A stretch of 64,000 nt of DNA. Source: Manduca sexta. Lineage: Eukaryota; Arthropoda; Insecta; Lepidoptera; Sphingidae. Below are positions 22,620 through 34,314 of the stretch, one piece after another. Location: assembly GCF_014839805.1 (NCBI RefSeq), contig NC_051130.1, positions 62,001-126,000 of the forward strand. The letters run 5' to 3'. A program made the translations under genes and the position numbers. Each line of letters opens with the position of its first letter. Position 1 is the stretch's first letter. The notes below the pieces were generated by a model that was not told where the DNA came from, did no database searches, and saw nothing but the letters and a program-made list of their open reading frames with translations.

Positions 22620-23112
22620 ATGTCTGACTGTCGTCTAGAAAAAGGAATACGAACACGTATTTTTTGTTTTCCCTTATGGATGTAATAGTCAATATAAAAA
22701 TAATATATTTTTGTACGCTGACGCGACAACAAAGCATGATGAAAAATATATTTTTCAATAACACTTGTAAACTACCTATGCTTATAAATAAATAATTTTA
22801 TTTGATTTTGGGTATTTTATTGGTACTATATTTTAATTAATGGATGATCGTAGTACAAATGAATGCTAATAACAAAAAAGCGGCAAACAGACTTCTATCC
22901 ATCATAAAAGCATTGAATTAAAATATAAAATAAAACGGTAAAAAAATTTTTTAAGTTAAACGGTTTTATATTGCAGATAAATGTACTAAAAGCTAAAAAA
23001 TAATTTCATGGATACAGTCATGGGTACCAATATGTATACATTGTTATATTTTCAAAATAAAGTAACTCGTAACCTACTCACTTTCTGGAAATATCTATGG
23101 TCACATAAATTC
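22620..23112. other. 3' flank of EcKL A, no gene seen
   Basis: The flank aligns with the B flank as far as the 'cttctatccatc' tract near 22892, which is where R2 starts behind B. Beyond that it is unrelated AT-rich DNA. Confidence 0.5.
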
Positions 23113-23605
23113 CTAAAAATGCAAATTCAAAACGGCAGAATTGTGGTCGTTGACTTGTTGGTTTGTGGGGTACACTCTCAACGCCTTGTCTATTGAAAAG
23201 TCATCACTTGTGTTTTCAAGAAGTCTTCCCATTAAAATACTAAAATGATGGACAGTTAGCTCACCGACTCTTAAAGCATTTAATATATCAATAAACGTGT
23301 GATCACCTTGCTGACGCATATTTACAGTTAGCTCACACAGTGTCAATAAACGCCAGAGATGTGTAGCTGGTTGGAGATATTCTGGCTGTTTGAATACAGG
23401 CGTTTCAGATTGTTTAATAGGAGGCAGTTGTAAAAGATCACCAAAGAATAATACGTTTACTCCTCCAAAGAACTCATCTTCACAGTTCTTAATTTGCCTT
23501 AATCATGCGTCCATCATGCACAACATTTGGTAGGACACCATGGAAATTTCGTCGACAATCAGAAATTCTGTCTCGTGCCACTGTCACCTCATTATTCGCA
23601 AATAG
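23113..23605 (-). pseudogene. Helitron-type PIF1 helicase fragment
   Basis: The minus-strand frame contains EFLIVDEISMVSYQM (Walker B region), FFGDLLQLPPIKQ, then LTVNMRQQGDHTFIDILNAL and ALRVYPTNQQVNDHN. These are successive motifs of PIF1-family DNA helicases of the kind carried by autonomous Helitrons. About 164 codons are collinear. A single in-frame TGA at 23503-23505 stands where neighbouring sense suggests CGA (DA*LRQIKN). N- and C-terminal parts and any Rep domain are missing. It is a decayed fragment from an autonomous Helitron or a captured helicase. Confidence 0.8.
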
Positions 23606-23775
23606 TTTCCTGAGAGTGGTGACCACTACCCTAATGCCATACACTTCTCGGCGCGCTTTTACCTTTTACCTTAACTTGGGTGGTGTACCCCTAGCGAGGT
23701 ATCATTTTTAGCCACCCTAACGCCACACAGTCCTCGACAGGATACCAGATCTTGACTTGGGTGGGCCATTCATAT

Positions 23776-24010
23776 TGTAATTTTGTATAGTATACTGTAT
23801 AATACTTACCAAGCCCTTTATTTTGATACCCATAATGATGGGATTGAAAACTACATTATCCGCCATTTTGTAGCAGTGGCCATCTTTGATTTTGATTTTG
23901 TATAGTGCACTGAATTCTACTTGACAAGCCCTTTCATTTGATACCCATATTGATGGAATTGAAAAAAACTAAGTTGTCCGCCTTCTTGTAGCGGCGGCCA
24001 TCTTGGATTC
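23776..24010. repeat. Tandem dimer of a ~118-bp unit
   Basis: Units at about 23776-23890 and 23895-24010 share 'gccctttattttgatacccata' style sequence and the 'gtccgcc...ttgtagc' end, with moderate divergence. A single related unit lies at 16995-17080 and in R2. Confidence 0.65.
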
Positions 24011-24129
24011 ACAATAATATTGAATATGGATGATGGTATTCTCACCAGAATCAAAGGCGTATACCAAATTTCATATCAATCAGGTAACGGGAAGAGGGTT
24101 AAATTTCAATTACTAAATTTGACCCAAAC

Positions 24130-24744
24130 AAACAATCGGGGTGAGCTAAATAAAACCGTTTAATAATAAGCTGTTGATGTAAAGAAACTTTAATTTATAC
24201 TATGTAAAACGAAAAGCATGACGCCAAATTCACTTTAGTCAAGATCGAATTACTCGTAATGATCATAGTATTTTCACAAGTAAATCTCGCGCGAAACTCG
24301 TATCTCTACAAAGTACAGAATAAAGTTTGATTCATAGTGATTTCTTAAGTCTACGCGAATGTTAGACATTTAAATTAAAGTATTTTACGGATTTTATCTC
24401 GGTTTTCGATTCGTTTCGATTCGGTTATCGCGTTTCGCAATAAAATAGTTTAATTTAAAGTTTGATTCATTAAAAGTTTATTTTTCCTTTATGAGCATTT
24501 AAATAAAAGCTTGTTTTTAACCATTATATTTTTATTATTATTTTTTAATATTATAATTCAGTAGCAAGATTTTGACCTGAATAATTGGAAACAAGCATCA
24601 TAATCGGCGACTTTAAAAACCCCAGGATAATAAAATTTCTGACTAATTAGACCAAATCGATTTTTGGGCACTATCTTGGTTCTGTTTTCTTCATTTTCTA
24701 TAATCATCGCCTACAGGTTACCCTTATGAGTAGCTACAACAATA
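24130..24744. other. Intergenic, repeat-derived
   Basis: Contains one arm related to the MITE at 8414 ('gtattttacggattttatct') and tracts shared with 15500-15560 ('aataaagtttgattca'). No coding signal. Confidence 0.4.
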
Positions 24745-25105
24745 GGGAACCGGCCTATGTTTGATTTTGTTCATTATTCTATATGTAATGATTAATAATA
24801 CGAAAAAGAAGTACTCCTGCGAAAACTGCATAAAAATTGCTTAAAAAATGGCCTAGTAATTCATATAACGTGCAGAAGTGGGCGCGTTGTGGGGATATTG
24901 CTTCATCTCTTTCTTTTGCACGCGTCGTAATTCCCGATGACGTCACATGTGGGTATTTCGTCTCTTTTCTGTTTCTTGTTAATTATCCCTTCCACTGACA
25001 TTAAAAGACTTATAACTTGTTGATTTTTACCGAATTTTGATAATTCGTTTTATATTATAGTTTATGCAGCGTAAATATTTGGTAATATTAAAGAACAAAA
25101 ATGAT
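24745..25105. repeat. Dispersed repeat with CRE palindrome (copy 2)
   Basis: Matches 14320-14645, including 'cgatgacgtcacatgtgggt', with many point differences. Confidence 0.65.
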
Positions 25106-26060
25106 TCCAGTACCCTATTCTTCGAGTACCGGCAAAATTACCCAACCTGTGGCAAATTATGAATTTAAATTAAATAAATAAATAAAATATTTTATATTTT
25201 ATCACATAAGCGAACAAAGTTGCACGTATGATACGTCAATACAATTTGTACGAATAAATATTATTATTTCTAAATAACACTTAAGCTACCTAAATGATGA
25301 ATTGCTGTTAAATATGTAAAAAAATAATTTAAACTTGTTGACAATTATTAAAACACTGTCGTCGCCGTTTTTCTGAAAGGTCTAAAGCTGCCAGTTATAT
25401 TATTTTACGTTGTTATGTTTAGTTGATATTAGACAATATTACATCATTCATATTTATTAATACCCCGCCATATATCCGTAACAAACAATGTTTCTTTAGA
25501 TGGCATTACCATCGCGCTGCTAGCATTTACAGAAGAAAAATATTTAAAGAAAAAAATAATAAATGTATAGCCTATAATCATCGCATAATAACAACGTAAC
25601 GCGACATTAGAGTGGAGCATTATTTGTTTGGTCTATCCGTAATAATATCTTATAGACTATGGAGGGACCCTCTATTAAATATAATTCTATTATCTTCTTT
25701 TTCTTTCACCAGCTTTATTCTTGTTATAATGTAATTGTGTTGGTGGAACACTTTTTAAAGAATATGACAGAAGGGATTTGGCTTAGTATGATCTATATGA
25801 TGACCTAATCTAATTAAGTATTAGATTAGTAGCCAAATATGATCGACCGTCTGCGCCACATTACACACACAAACTACCCCTGGGTAAAACGTACTCCAAA
25901 ATTCCGCACAGTATGACCTGACCTGCAGGACCTCTCGGTCCCTGCCAATAATACAAGAAGGTAAGTTATATAAATAAGTAATGAAAAACGACGCCGATGA
26001 CTTTACGTTTATTATAATCTAATAACTTATCAAATTATGTGATGTGACCTACCTCAGAAA
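25106..26060. other. 5' flank of EcKL B, no gene seen
   Basis: AT-rich with no open frame of note. The last ~100 bp align with the flank of A. Confidence 0.5.
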
Positions 26061-26066
26061 TATATA

Positions 26067-26072
26067 GATAAG
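26067..26072 (+). promoter_or_regulatory. GATA-factor-type motif upstream of EcKL B
   Basis: ATAGATAAGATTATATTTTG stands about 95 bp before the ATG and matches the position and neighbours of the motif at 18956 before A. The shared GATAAG plus AT-rich tract is the best-conserved part of the two proximal promoters. Confidence 0.4.
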
Positions 26073-26163
26073 ATTATATTTTGTATTTAAATCACGACAA
26101 AAACAACATGGAACTCATTTGCTTGTATGACATCGCATCGTAGTTACAATTGAAGCGCGAACC

Positions 26164-26913
26164 ATGTCAGAACACAAGCAAATATTCACCGAGATACTGA
26201 ACAAGATAGTGGCCGAGCGGGCGCTCGTCGCTCCTCGAGTGAAGATACAGCCCATCAGCAGCGGCGGAGCCAACTTCACCACTCAGCTGTTCCAGGCCAC
26301 CATCAGCCACGGAGACAATGAGCTGAAACTGTTCGCAAAAGTGGCAGCCGTCGGAGAAAAATTTAGACAACAATTTTCAGGTTTCCGAATATTTGAAGCG
26401 GAAAACGATTTTTACACCAAACTTATGAAAATATACGAAAACCTTCAAGAGAAGCACAATGTACCGCAGGACAAGCGGTTTGTAGCGCCGAAGTGTTACG
26501 GATGCAGCAGCAAGCTGTATGAAGAAGTGCTCGTGTTGGAGGACTTGTCGGCACAAGGGTTCACAGTGTACGACAGGATGAAGTCGGTGGATTGGGACTA
26601 CGCCTCCAAGGCTGTGGAGGAAATCGCTAAGTTTCACGCTCTGTCTGTCGCATTTGAGAAAGAAAACAAGGAAGAATTTTATAAATATTTGGGAACTTTA
26701 TCACTCTCATGGGATAAAGAGACTACTCAACATTTCACCGATATCATTAACAAGGGAGTTACGTTGGTTAAGGAAGAAAATAGAAATAGATTGGAAGCAT
26801 TCATAGCATCCGTTGGGACGTTAAATTTTGATGATGTTTCAAAACCTTTGAAACTGAAGGTACTGGCGCATTGCGATAACAGAGTCAGCAACCAAATGTA
26901 CAGGGTGAACGCG
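26164..26913 (+). CDS. EcKL B exon 1
   Basis: 250 codons from MSEHKQIFTEIL to the catalytic loop and MYRVNA, ending at donor GTGAGT. The frame read without splicing stops at 26953. Confidence 0.9.
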
Positions 26914-28492
26914 GTGAGTACCTACACCTACCATACCGAGGTTTATAAAAAGTAATTATTATTTGTCCTATTAGCAAAAACAAGAGACTAAGTAACAATA
27001 TTACAAACTCTTCCTGCGCTAACATTATAGATATGCTTATAAGTATTACAAGTTCTAGAAGACTCTTAAATGACTTATACTCACATATTATAAAATAAAC
27101 TCCTTCGCAGTGTCTGTCAAACAAAAGTTGGTTTAAAATAAATTTGTACTCTTCAACTATTAAGCTATTTTATGGATCACCTCAGGTTTCATCATAAGTT
27201 TATTTTTAAATAAACGTGTCAGGTAATGTTAGAAGTTTGCAACAGAACACATGATCTCCCAGCCCGATCTAGCTACTTGGTCGCTCCGGGCAAAAATAAT
27301 AGTCACCAACCTTTTCATTAACACTATATATGACATGAACTTGTTACTCTAAAAAAATTTCCATAAAATATACCTTTTTGTTGAGCTGCAAAGCATGGTA
27401 ATTTTATAAAATTATTCTTACTTGACATCCCAAATTTTTCTTGCTCTGGACATTTACCTAACTACACCCCTGCTTTAGATCGGACCCTGGTTAACTGATA
27501 ATTACCTTTGTATATAATTTTCAGGATGGAAGTGTGGAGGTAAAAATTATAGATTACCAGGGCATTCGGGAAGCATCCCCGACCTTCGATCTGCTGTACT
27601 TTATCTTCTCCGGCACCGACAAGAAGTTCCGCGACCAGTACTACGAACAGCTCCTGGACCACTACTACAAGGAGCTCAGCCTAGCCATGAAGAGACTGGC
27701 TCTCAACCCTGATGAGATCTATTCTAGAGAAGACTTCGACTTTGACTACAAAACGGTGAGTGGTCATTATTATTGACGCTTCGTGTATGGCACGCCACGG
27801 TATCGGTCGGTGTCGGAACGGTCTAGTGGGCATGGTTTCATAAATAATCTTCAATTTAGATAAGAAAGTTTGAACACGTATGTATTTATTTTTGGACACT
27901 TACATGACATTTCGTGTGATTATTTTTATTTTTTGTCGCATCACCATTTGTACATATTAAAAAATATCTAGGTCCGTTTTAACGATGACACGTCGAATTA
28001 TTACCGTCGCAAGTAATGATTGCCTCGATGGCGTAGTTGTATTACGGTACAACTACAGTGGTGAGGTCTCTGGTTCGATCCCCGGGAAAGGCAAAGGGAT
28101 ATTGGGTTTTTCTACTCAGTATCAGCCCGGAGTCTGAATTTGTGCCCAATATTGCGACAGGCTCGCTCCCTATCATCCAACATTAACATCTTGGAACGAA
28201 ATACACGCGGGGGAGCCTGGGTATACCAGTTGCGCCTCTGCCTATCCCTTCGGGGATATAAGGTTTGAGTGTGTGTATGTTTGTAATAAGGTAATAAAAT
28301 TTACAGAAACTTCCATTCGGATTGATCCTGGCGATGATGGTGTTGCCAGTGATCACCGTAGACGAAGAGAACGCCCCTAAAGTGGACGAGGACTTGGACA
28401 TACAAAGCTTCGTGGTAAACAACACGAGCGACCTCCTCCGCGAGAGAATCAACGGAGTTGTCGACGACTTTATACGCTGGGGACTTGTGTAA
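26164..28492 (+). CDS. Ecdysteroid-kinase-like protein B (intact)
   Basis: A complete EcKL / CHK-like kinase of 388 residues, about the usual size for the family (roughly 400). Exons: 26164-26913, 27525-27755 and 28307-28492, joined in phase 0 with GTGAGT donors and CAG acceptors. N-lobe: SGGANFTTQLFQ (about residues 38-49) and LFAKVAAVGEK (about 57-67). Hinge region: VLEDLSAQGF (about 127-136). Catalytic loop: LAHCDNRVSNQM, giving the H-D-N set of the HxDxxxxN signature (about 236-243). Exon 2 opens with IIDYQ, which supplies the second metal-ligand Asp. The family acts in the cytosol, transferring phosphate from ATP to ecdysteroid hydroxyls, and is suspected of phosphorylating plant toxins. 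The substrate here is unknown. It is the only one of four neighbouring EcKL loci without an evident lesion. Candidate poly(A) signal AATAAA at 28683-28688. Confidence 0.9.
27525..27755 (+). CDS. EcKL B exon 2
   Basis: 77 codons, acceptor TTTTCAG and donor GTGAGT. Starts DGSVEVKIIDYQ and ends DFDFDYKT. Confidence 0.9.
28017..28280 (+). mobile_element. SINE-B in EcKL B intron 2
   Basis: Near-full copy: A-box-like TGGCGTAGTTGTATT, B box GGTTCGATCCCC, middle 'ctactcagtatcagcccgga', 3' part 'cctatcccttcggggatata' and a GT-rich tail. It is orthologous to the shortened copy at 22136 in A. Confidence 0.8.
28307..28492 (+). CDS. EcKL B exon 3
   Basis: 61 codons plus TAA, from KLPFGLILAMMVLPVITVDE to DDFIRWGLV. 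Starts after ACAG at 28306. Confidence 0.9.
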   Translation, partial: KLPFGLILAMMVLPVITVDEENAPKVDEDLDIQSFVVNNTSDLLRERINGVVDDFIRWGLV

Positions 28493-29409
28493 AAACATTA
28501 AGATATCGAGGATCGCCAGGTGTTATCGGTGACGCTAGATGGCGCCACGGGAGTTTGAGTAACTACAAGTGCCGCGTGCGCAGCTACTCATAATGTCTGA
28601 CTGTCGTTTAGAACACGTATTTTTTGTTTTCTCTTGTGAATATTATTATTATTATTTAATTATAATATTATGTGTTATATTTAATAAATAGATAATCGTA
28701 ATACAAATGAATGCTTATGACAAAAAATCGGCAAATACCCTTCTATCCATCCTGAAGACATTGACTTTACTGTGCCAAGTCCATTACTTCCAGTACAACT
28801 ATACCTGTTGCAATTATTCTAACGGTTTTGACTTTCCGCCGCATTAAAACAAAAAATCTATATACAAAAATATAGAAATAAGCTTTTATTTAAATACCCT
28901 ACAAAAAAATTATATACTTTAATTTAACAAAACTTTGTTTTATACCATGTAAAAATAAAAGCTTTTATTTTAACATGACACTACGTTTGTTAGCCTGGTA
29001 AAAGCCGGCTTATACAAACGCATGAGAATTTGGGTTAGCGCTTTAGGCGCTCGCTACGCCTCAAAATAAGGCGCCCATGCTGAGGGCAACCCACTTACCG
29101 GTTACGAGCCTCAGCTCAGGACGGTCACTGTAAGAGGACGACACATTAATGATTAGGCGCGTAGTCGTAACAAACTAACAATCTAACCATTGCCTTATGC
29201 GTCGCCACGCGGGTCGGTACTGCTAGAAGGGTCGGGAAGACGGGGAACGTGGCGAGGTCCTCGGCTGCGAGGACAGAACCGCGGTCCTGTGGAGTGTAAG
29301 AGTTTCAGGAACGCGTTTTTACGACGAACAGTCAAAATAGGGGACCGTCCTGTGCAGTAGCGAAGGGTGAAATTTTTCAAAAGGTATCCCGGTGTAAAAA
29401 AAATTGGCG

Positions 29410-29667
29410 TCAGTTAAGATAACGGGGGCAATTTATCGGAAAACAAAAACTAAGACAACGGATTAGTCTTGATTCGAAATCAACAAACGTTAACATACCT
29501 ACTAAATTACCTATTATGCGTAAATAATTGAAACATTCATAAAATCGAACAATAAACGTAGATAATTCTCCTTCCTTTAACCACAAATATAAGTAAAATG
29601 AAACTGTAAATGTAATAGAAATAGGTATCACGATCGCCAAACAGACCAACAGTTTAAGTCTACCCAC
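29410..29667 (-). CDS. Possible exon, membrane-anchored peptide (R2 copy)
   Basis: 85 codons, differing from the R1 copy at three positions, all of which change the amino acid. The donor-like GTAAGT of R1 is GTAGGT here. Three replacement and no silent changes argue against strong purifying selection. Confidence 0.2.
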   Translation of the reverse strand: MGRLKLLVCLAIVIPISITFTVSFYLYLWLKEGELSTFIVRFYECFNYLRIIGNLVGMLTFVDFESRLIRCLSFCFPINCPRYLN

Positions 29668-30589
29668 ACGATAAACTTATATAATTATCAATTTAAATTA
29701 TAATCAAGAAAGGTTATTCGTTAACTATTGCTTGTATCGTGGTGCTATTTTAAATTCAGTAAAATATAATGTTTATTTTCTTCTAACAAACATTTTGTGT
29801 CTAAATTCAAAAACTTTCAGATCTACTTCAAATATTTTACCATCTAAATAGTAATATGTGAAATCACAGAATAATAATATACTTACGTAAAGGTAGACAT
29901 TAAACTGATCACAGGTAGTTATTTCCATTATAATACACATTTATTTTTATAGTTTATAAATAAACAAAGCTAACTACATATCACATAACTATCAAAGCAA
30001 ACTAAATATCACATAACTATCAAAAAATAAAATAAATATGACAATTTACAAACACCGAAACTTGGTAGCATAATACATTATGACGTTTCAACGTTTGATA
30101 GACGTAAAAAGTGATAATTATACATAGTCGGTTAACGTGAAACCGAACTGGCTCGGGTTCCCTTTGCCCATATCTTCCGCACGATTCCGACAACACTAGT
30201 AGGAAGTCATAGAAAGTGCTGCCATCTATATTAAAAAACATACTACGACATTAAGCCGCTTGATAGCGGGTTACCTTGCGCCTGTGGCGTCACAATTTAA
30301 CTTAGGTAGGTAACGGAATTTCTGGGGAACTAAATACGAGGTGCGCCATCTAACGTTATTTTAAATGAGTAATCGATAACGATTAAATTAATAAACATCG
30401 GGCTACTGGCCGATAGATGTCATTAATTAGTGATAATTATTAATAAGTTAAGCTATTATAATTATTATTGTCCAGTCTGATATGTTGTAATTTTAAATTT
30501 ACCTATAAAATATATTGTATAGTTTCACCGAAAACTTAAAAAGGGAAGCCGGTGGGAATCGGCTTGTATGGACGCTTCGCCACTGGTCC

Positions 30590-30950
30590 TGTGTTTAATT
30601 TTGTACATTATTCTATTTGTAATGGTTAATAATACGAAAAAGAAACCTCCCTGCGAAAACTGCATTCAAATTTTTAGAAAATGAGCCAGTAATGCATATT
30701 TCAAATATTACTATGTTCCGAAGTGGGCGCGATGTGGGGATATCGCTTCATCCCTTTCTTTCGCACGCATCGTAATGCCCGATGACGTCACACGTGGGTA
30801 TTGCGCCTCATTTCTGTTTCTCATTACTTACCCCTTCTAACGAAATTGAAAGACTTATAACTTCTTGATTTTTTACCGGATTTAAATAATTCTTTCTGTG
30901 TTGTAAATTATATAACGTAAATATTTGATAATAATAAAGAACAAAAATGA
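30590..30950. repeat. Dispersed repeat with CRE palindrome (copy 3, in R2)
   Basis: R2 counterpart of 14320-14645, with 'gatgacgtcacacgtgggta' intact. Confidence 0.65.
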
Positions 30951-31027
30951 GTCCGACCCCTAATTTATAGTTCATTGTGTTTGTCAGAACTGAATGCCGC
31001 CGTCTCCATTCAGCGCGGTTTAGTGGA

Positions 31028-31270
31028 CTATAGACCGGAATTTTGCCTAGTTAATTTATTTGCATGATTGACTGCCTGATCGAAGTAGCATCTATTGGCC
31101 ATGCGCATAAAGTGCCTGATGGTCGGCATATCGGTGCCCACGTGGAGGTTGCGCTTACGAATGTACGACGGGGTACCGAGTGCGAGTCTTAGAAATTTTT
31201 TCTGCAAGTCCTGCAGACGCTGAAGTCGAGCAGACGGAATATGAGTAAACGCGGGCGACGGGTGTGTCAT
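31028..31270 (-). mobile_element. Jockey-type LINE, RT C-terminal fragment (R2)
   Basis: Counterpart of 14650-15012. The frame is cut short on its C-terminal side by an indel relative to R1, leaving the segment RLQRLQDLQKKFLRLALG to NHANKLTRQNS. Confidence 0.65.
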
Positions 31271-31821
31271 AATTGGCCTAACTTACGTGGTAAAGATCCG
31301 AATCATGGTACGGGTGAACATTTTACTGCTTTCGACATTAATATTAACTTCAACAACATGGTCGTGGCCTACGGGAATGTTCGTGAGAGATCAGTGAGAC
31401 TTTAGACTGGAGGTTAACACTTTCGCTTTCCCATCGTCATCAAATTATGGGTTCAAATTATTCGGACGATTAAGCAGAGGAATGGGGCCACATTGGTTCT
31501 ATTCAGCTAAGGACATAGCTTCCAAAAGACCTGTAGGGTCGGTTCCGATAAATGATTATTCCGTCTCGAATCGACGATGTCTTGAACGCGACGTTTGGCC
31601 TCTCGATGAGGGATCGCGCAAGACATCGTCGTTATGAGGTGGGATCAGTCGCACAGGCTTTAAGTGAAGCATTGCGCCTCCTCACCACACACCTTATGTC
31701 GCTGGGACGTTGAATAAAAACTTACAGCGAATTTTACTTTATTTACAAGTTAATCTTTTATCTCTACACAGTATAAAACAAAGTTTGATTCACATAAAAG
31801 TTTATTCCATATTTTTAGGGC

Positions 31822-31877
31822 GTTTAAATAAAATTTTGTTTTTATTTAATATAATAAAAACAAAATTTTATTTAAAC
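31822..31877. repeat. Perfect 24-bp stem hairpin, R2 only
   Basis: Arm 31822-31845 (begins GTTTAAATAAAATTTTG) is matched exactly by the reverse complement at 31854-31877, with an 8-nt loop. R1 lacks the structure and has a shorter joined sequence near 15575-15590. Confidence 0.85.
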
Positions 31878-32107
31878 TTAAAATTTATTAATAAGACAAT
31901 TAATAACCGAAGGAATAATGGAAAAACAGCTGCACTGAAAGTGATGGTCATGTTACTATAAAGTCTTATTGTAGTTAGTTGTACAATTATTTCTAATATA
32001 TAAATGTATTATACTTTTACATTGTTATTAATATATGTCGTGTATCTTAGGTTGGTTGGGCTTGGTTTTTCATAATTCCTTCTGTGTTATAGTTTATATA
32101 ACATAAA

Positions 32108-32741
32108 TCTATACTATTATATAAAGCTGAAGAGTTTGTTTGTTTGAACGCGCTAATCTCAGGAACTACCGGTCCAAACTGAAAAATTCTTTTTGCGTTG
32201 GATAGCTCTTTGTTCGTGGAGTACTATAGGCTATATATCATCACGCTATACCCAATAGGAGCGGAGCAGTAATGGCTAATCTCAGGAACTACCGGTTCGA
32301 ACTGAAAAATTCTTTTTGTATTGGATAGCTCTTTGTTCCTGGAGTGCTATAGGCTATATATCATCACGCTATGACCAATAGGAGCGGAGCAGTAATGAAA
32401 CATGTTGCAAAAACGGGGAAAATTTATAAGTTTTGAGAGCTTCCGTTGCGTGCGCTGCGTAAACGGTTAAAGATATGCAATAATGATGTATGACGTGATT
32501 GTTCCTCTTAAAAAGTTCTACAAAAATATATTATAAAACAAAGTCCCCCGCTGCATCTGTCTGCCTGAACGTGTAAAACTCAAAAACTACCCAACGTATT
32601 AAGATGAAATTTGGTATTGAGACCGTTTGAGACCCTGGGAAGAACATAAGCTCCCGGGAAAATATATAGCGTGACTTTAATAACGGAAAACTTTCGCCTG
32701 AAAAACTTTATAACGCGAGCGGAGCCGCAGGCAAAAGCTAG
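32108..32741 (+). mobile_element. Non-autonomous Helitron (R2)
   Basis: Counterpart of 15811-16444, with the same A|TC start and CTAG|T end and two internal units. Confidence 0.8.
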
Positions 32742-34110
32742 TATTTAATAACTATATACTTTCTGCCTTTATTGTTTTAATGTCACACCTCATGTCTCAG
32801 GATGGCGAGCGCAGTGGAATACCAAACAATACTTTGTAATACAAGGTGTTGTGGTGTCTCTACTGTTTATGGGAGGTCATATCGTTTACTATCAGGCGAA
32901 CGGCAAGCTCGTCTCGTCATTCAAAGCAATAAAAAAATAAAAATAAACGAAATGCTTTTTTTTAAATGTTTGATACTATTATTATTTAAAAAAAAATGTA
33001 ATTAAGATTCAGTAGCACGATTAGACCCGAATAATTCGAACCCAGCATCATCATTTTGATAGCCCCACAATAACAAAATTTCAGACCCATTAGACCAACA
33101 AAATTTCTGGGCATTACCATGGTAAAGGTAAATCAAGAAGACCGAAGTCTTGTCTTCTATGGTGGCCATCATGTTCTCCACTATACTATTGATGTAAGTT
33201 AAGACTCGATTCCGTTAACTCTTACTGTTTACTTGGGCAACAGTACACCATCACCTTAAGGGATTTCGCGCAAATGTCAGATTATTCGTATTTTTCTCAG
33301 CAAACCCTTTAATTGGATACCCATATTATTGGAGTGCGTAAAAAATAATCAGTCCGCTATCTTGAGCAGTCCGCCTTGTTGGATTTAGTGTAATGTCGTT
33401 TTAATTTATTATACTGTTGAGCATTCGGAATACGTAAGCTTGAGAATGATTCTGCATGAGTCAATGTTTATTACTACTTAAATATGATAAGATACATGAT
33501 TTTATATAGTAGATATACACATATACACATACTTAATTAGATAGATCCATAAAAATATTAAACGGTAAATTTTTTTTGTATATTTTTTTTATTTTGTAAT
33601 ATTGTATAAATGTTACACTTATTTACAAAGGATAAAAAGTAAAATAAAATAATTACATAGCTCTGCTTGTCTTTACTATAGACCCTATGGTCTATTCCGA
33701 TGTTTGTGGATTTTCATTGGTTTACCTTTATAAAGAACCAACACAAAGGATTAAAAATTTTATTTTTACAAATTTTATTTGTAATTTGTTCAATATAAGT
33801 CAAATCATATCATTACACTTAATTTCATCAATTCGGTCTTATCGTGCTATTTTTCTACTGTGCCCACTAGTAATTAAATTGTTTCTTGCATCATATTGCG
33901 ACTGTTGTAATGTATATTAAAGTTGTGGATAATGTACATATTGTAGTACTTATTAATAGTGTGCATCTGCATCCTGTGATTCCTGTTTCTAATACTATGT
34001 GGCCCCATAACTAATTCGGTATCCGTGCACATTCCCACTCCGGCGTTCAAATACGAAGTAGGCACTTGAGTTGTTGTAAAGGGCTTTATATATATCTTCG
34101 TCTATAGCTT

Positions 34111-34311
34111 CTACTTCATCATCTGAGTGAGTGTTGGTGGTTGTGGCGCAGTGGTGGAGAAATGACAATTAATGATATCTAAACCAATTGTCCCCTGGTA
34201 ATCTACTTTTTGCTTACCAACACCCACAGTTCTAAGAAACTTCCAGATGTTAGTATGAGAAGAGCAAAAAATATTGCTAAGAATGTGACGGCGTTTAGCA
34301 TTGCGTATCAT
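34111..34311 (-). mobile_element. LINE ORF2 linker fragment (R2)
   Basis: Counterpart of 17820-18029, cut by the gap at 34315. Confidence 0.35.
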
Positions 34312-34314
34312 CTG

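Larger units (their letters stand above)
28741..34314. repeat. Large duplicated block, copy R2 (5.6 kb)
   Basis: Copy of 12496-18011, lying 249 bp behind the stop codon of EcKL B. It starts at the base matching the first base after gap 1 and ends abruptly at gap 2 within the same LINE fragment as 18011. The main difference from R1 is an extra hairpin at 31822-31877. Confidence 0.9.
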
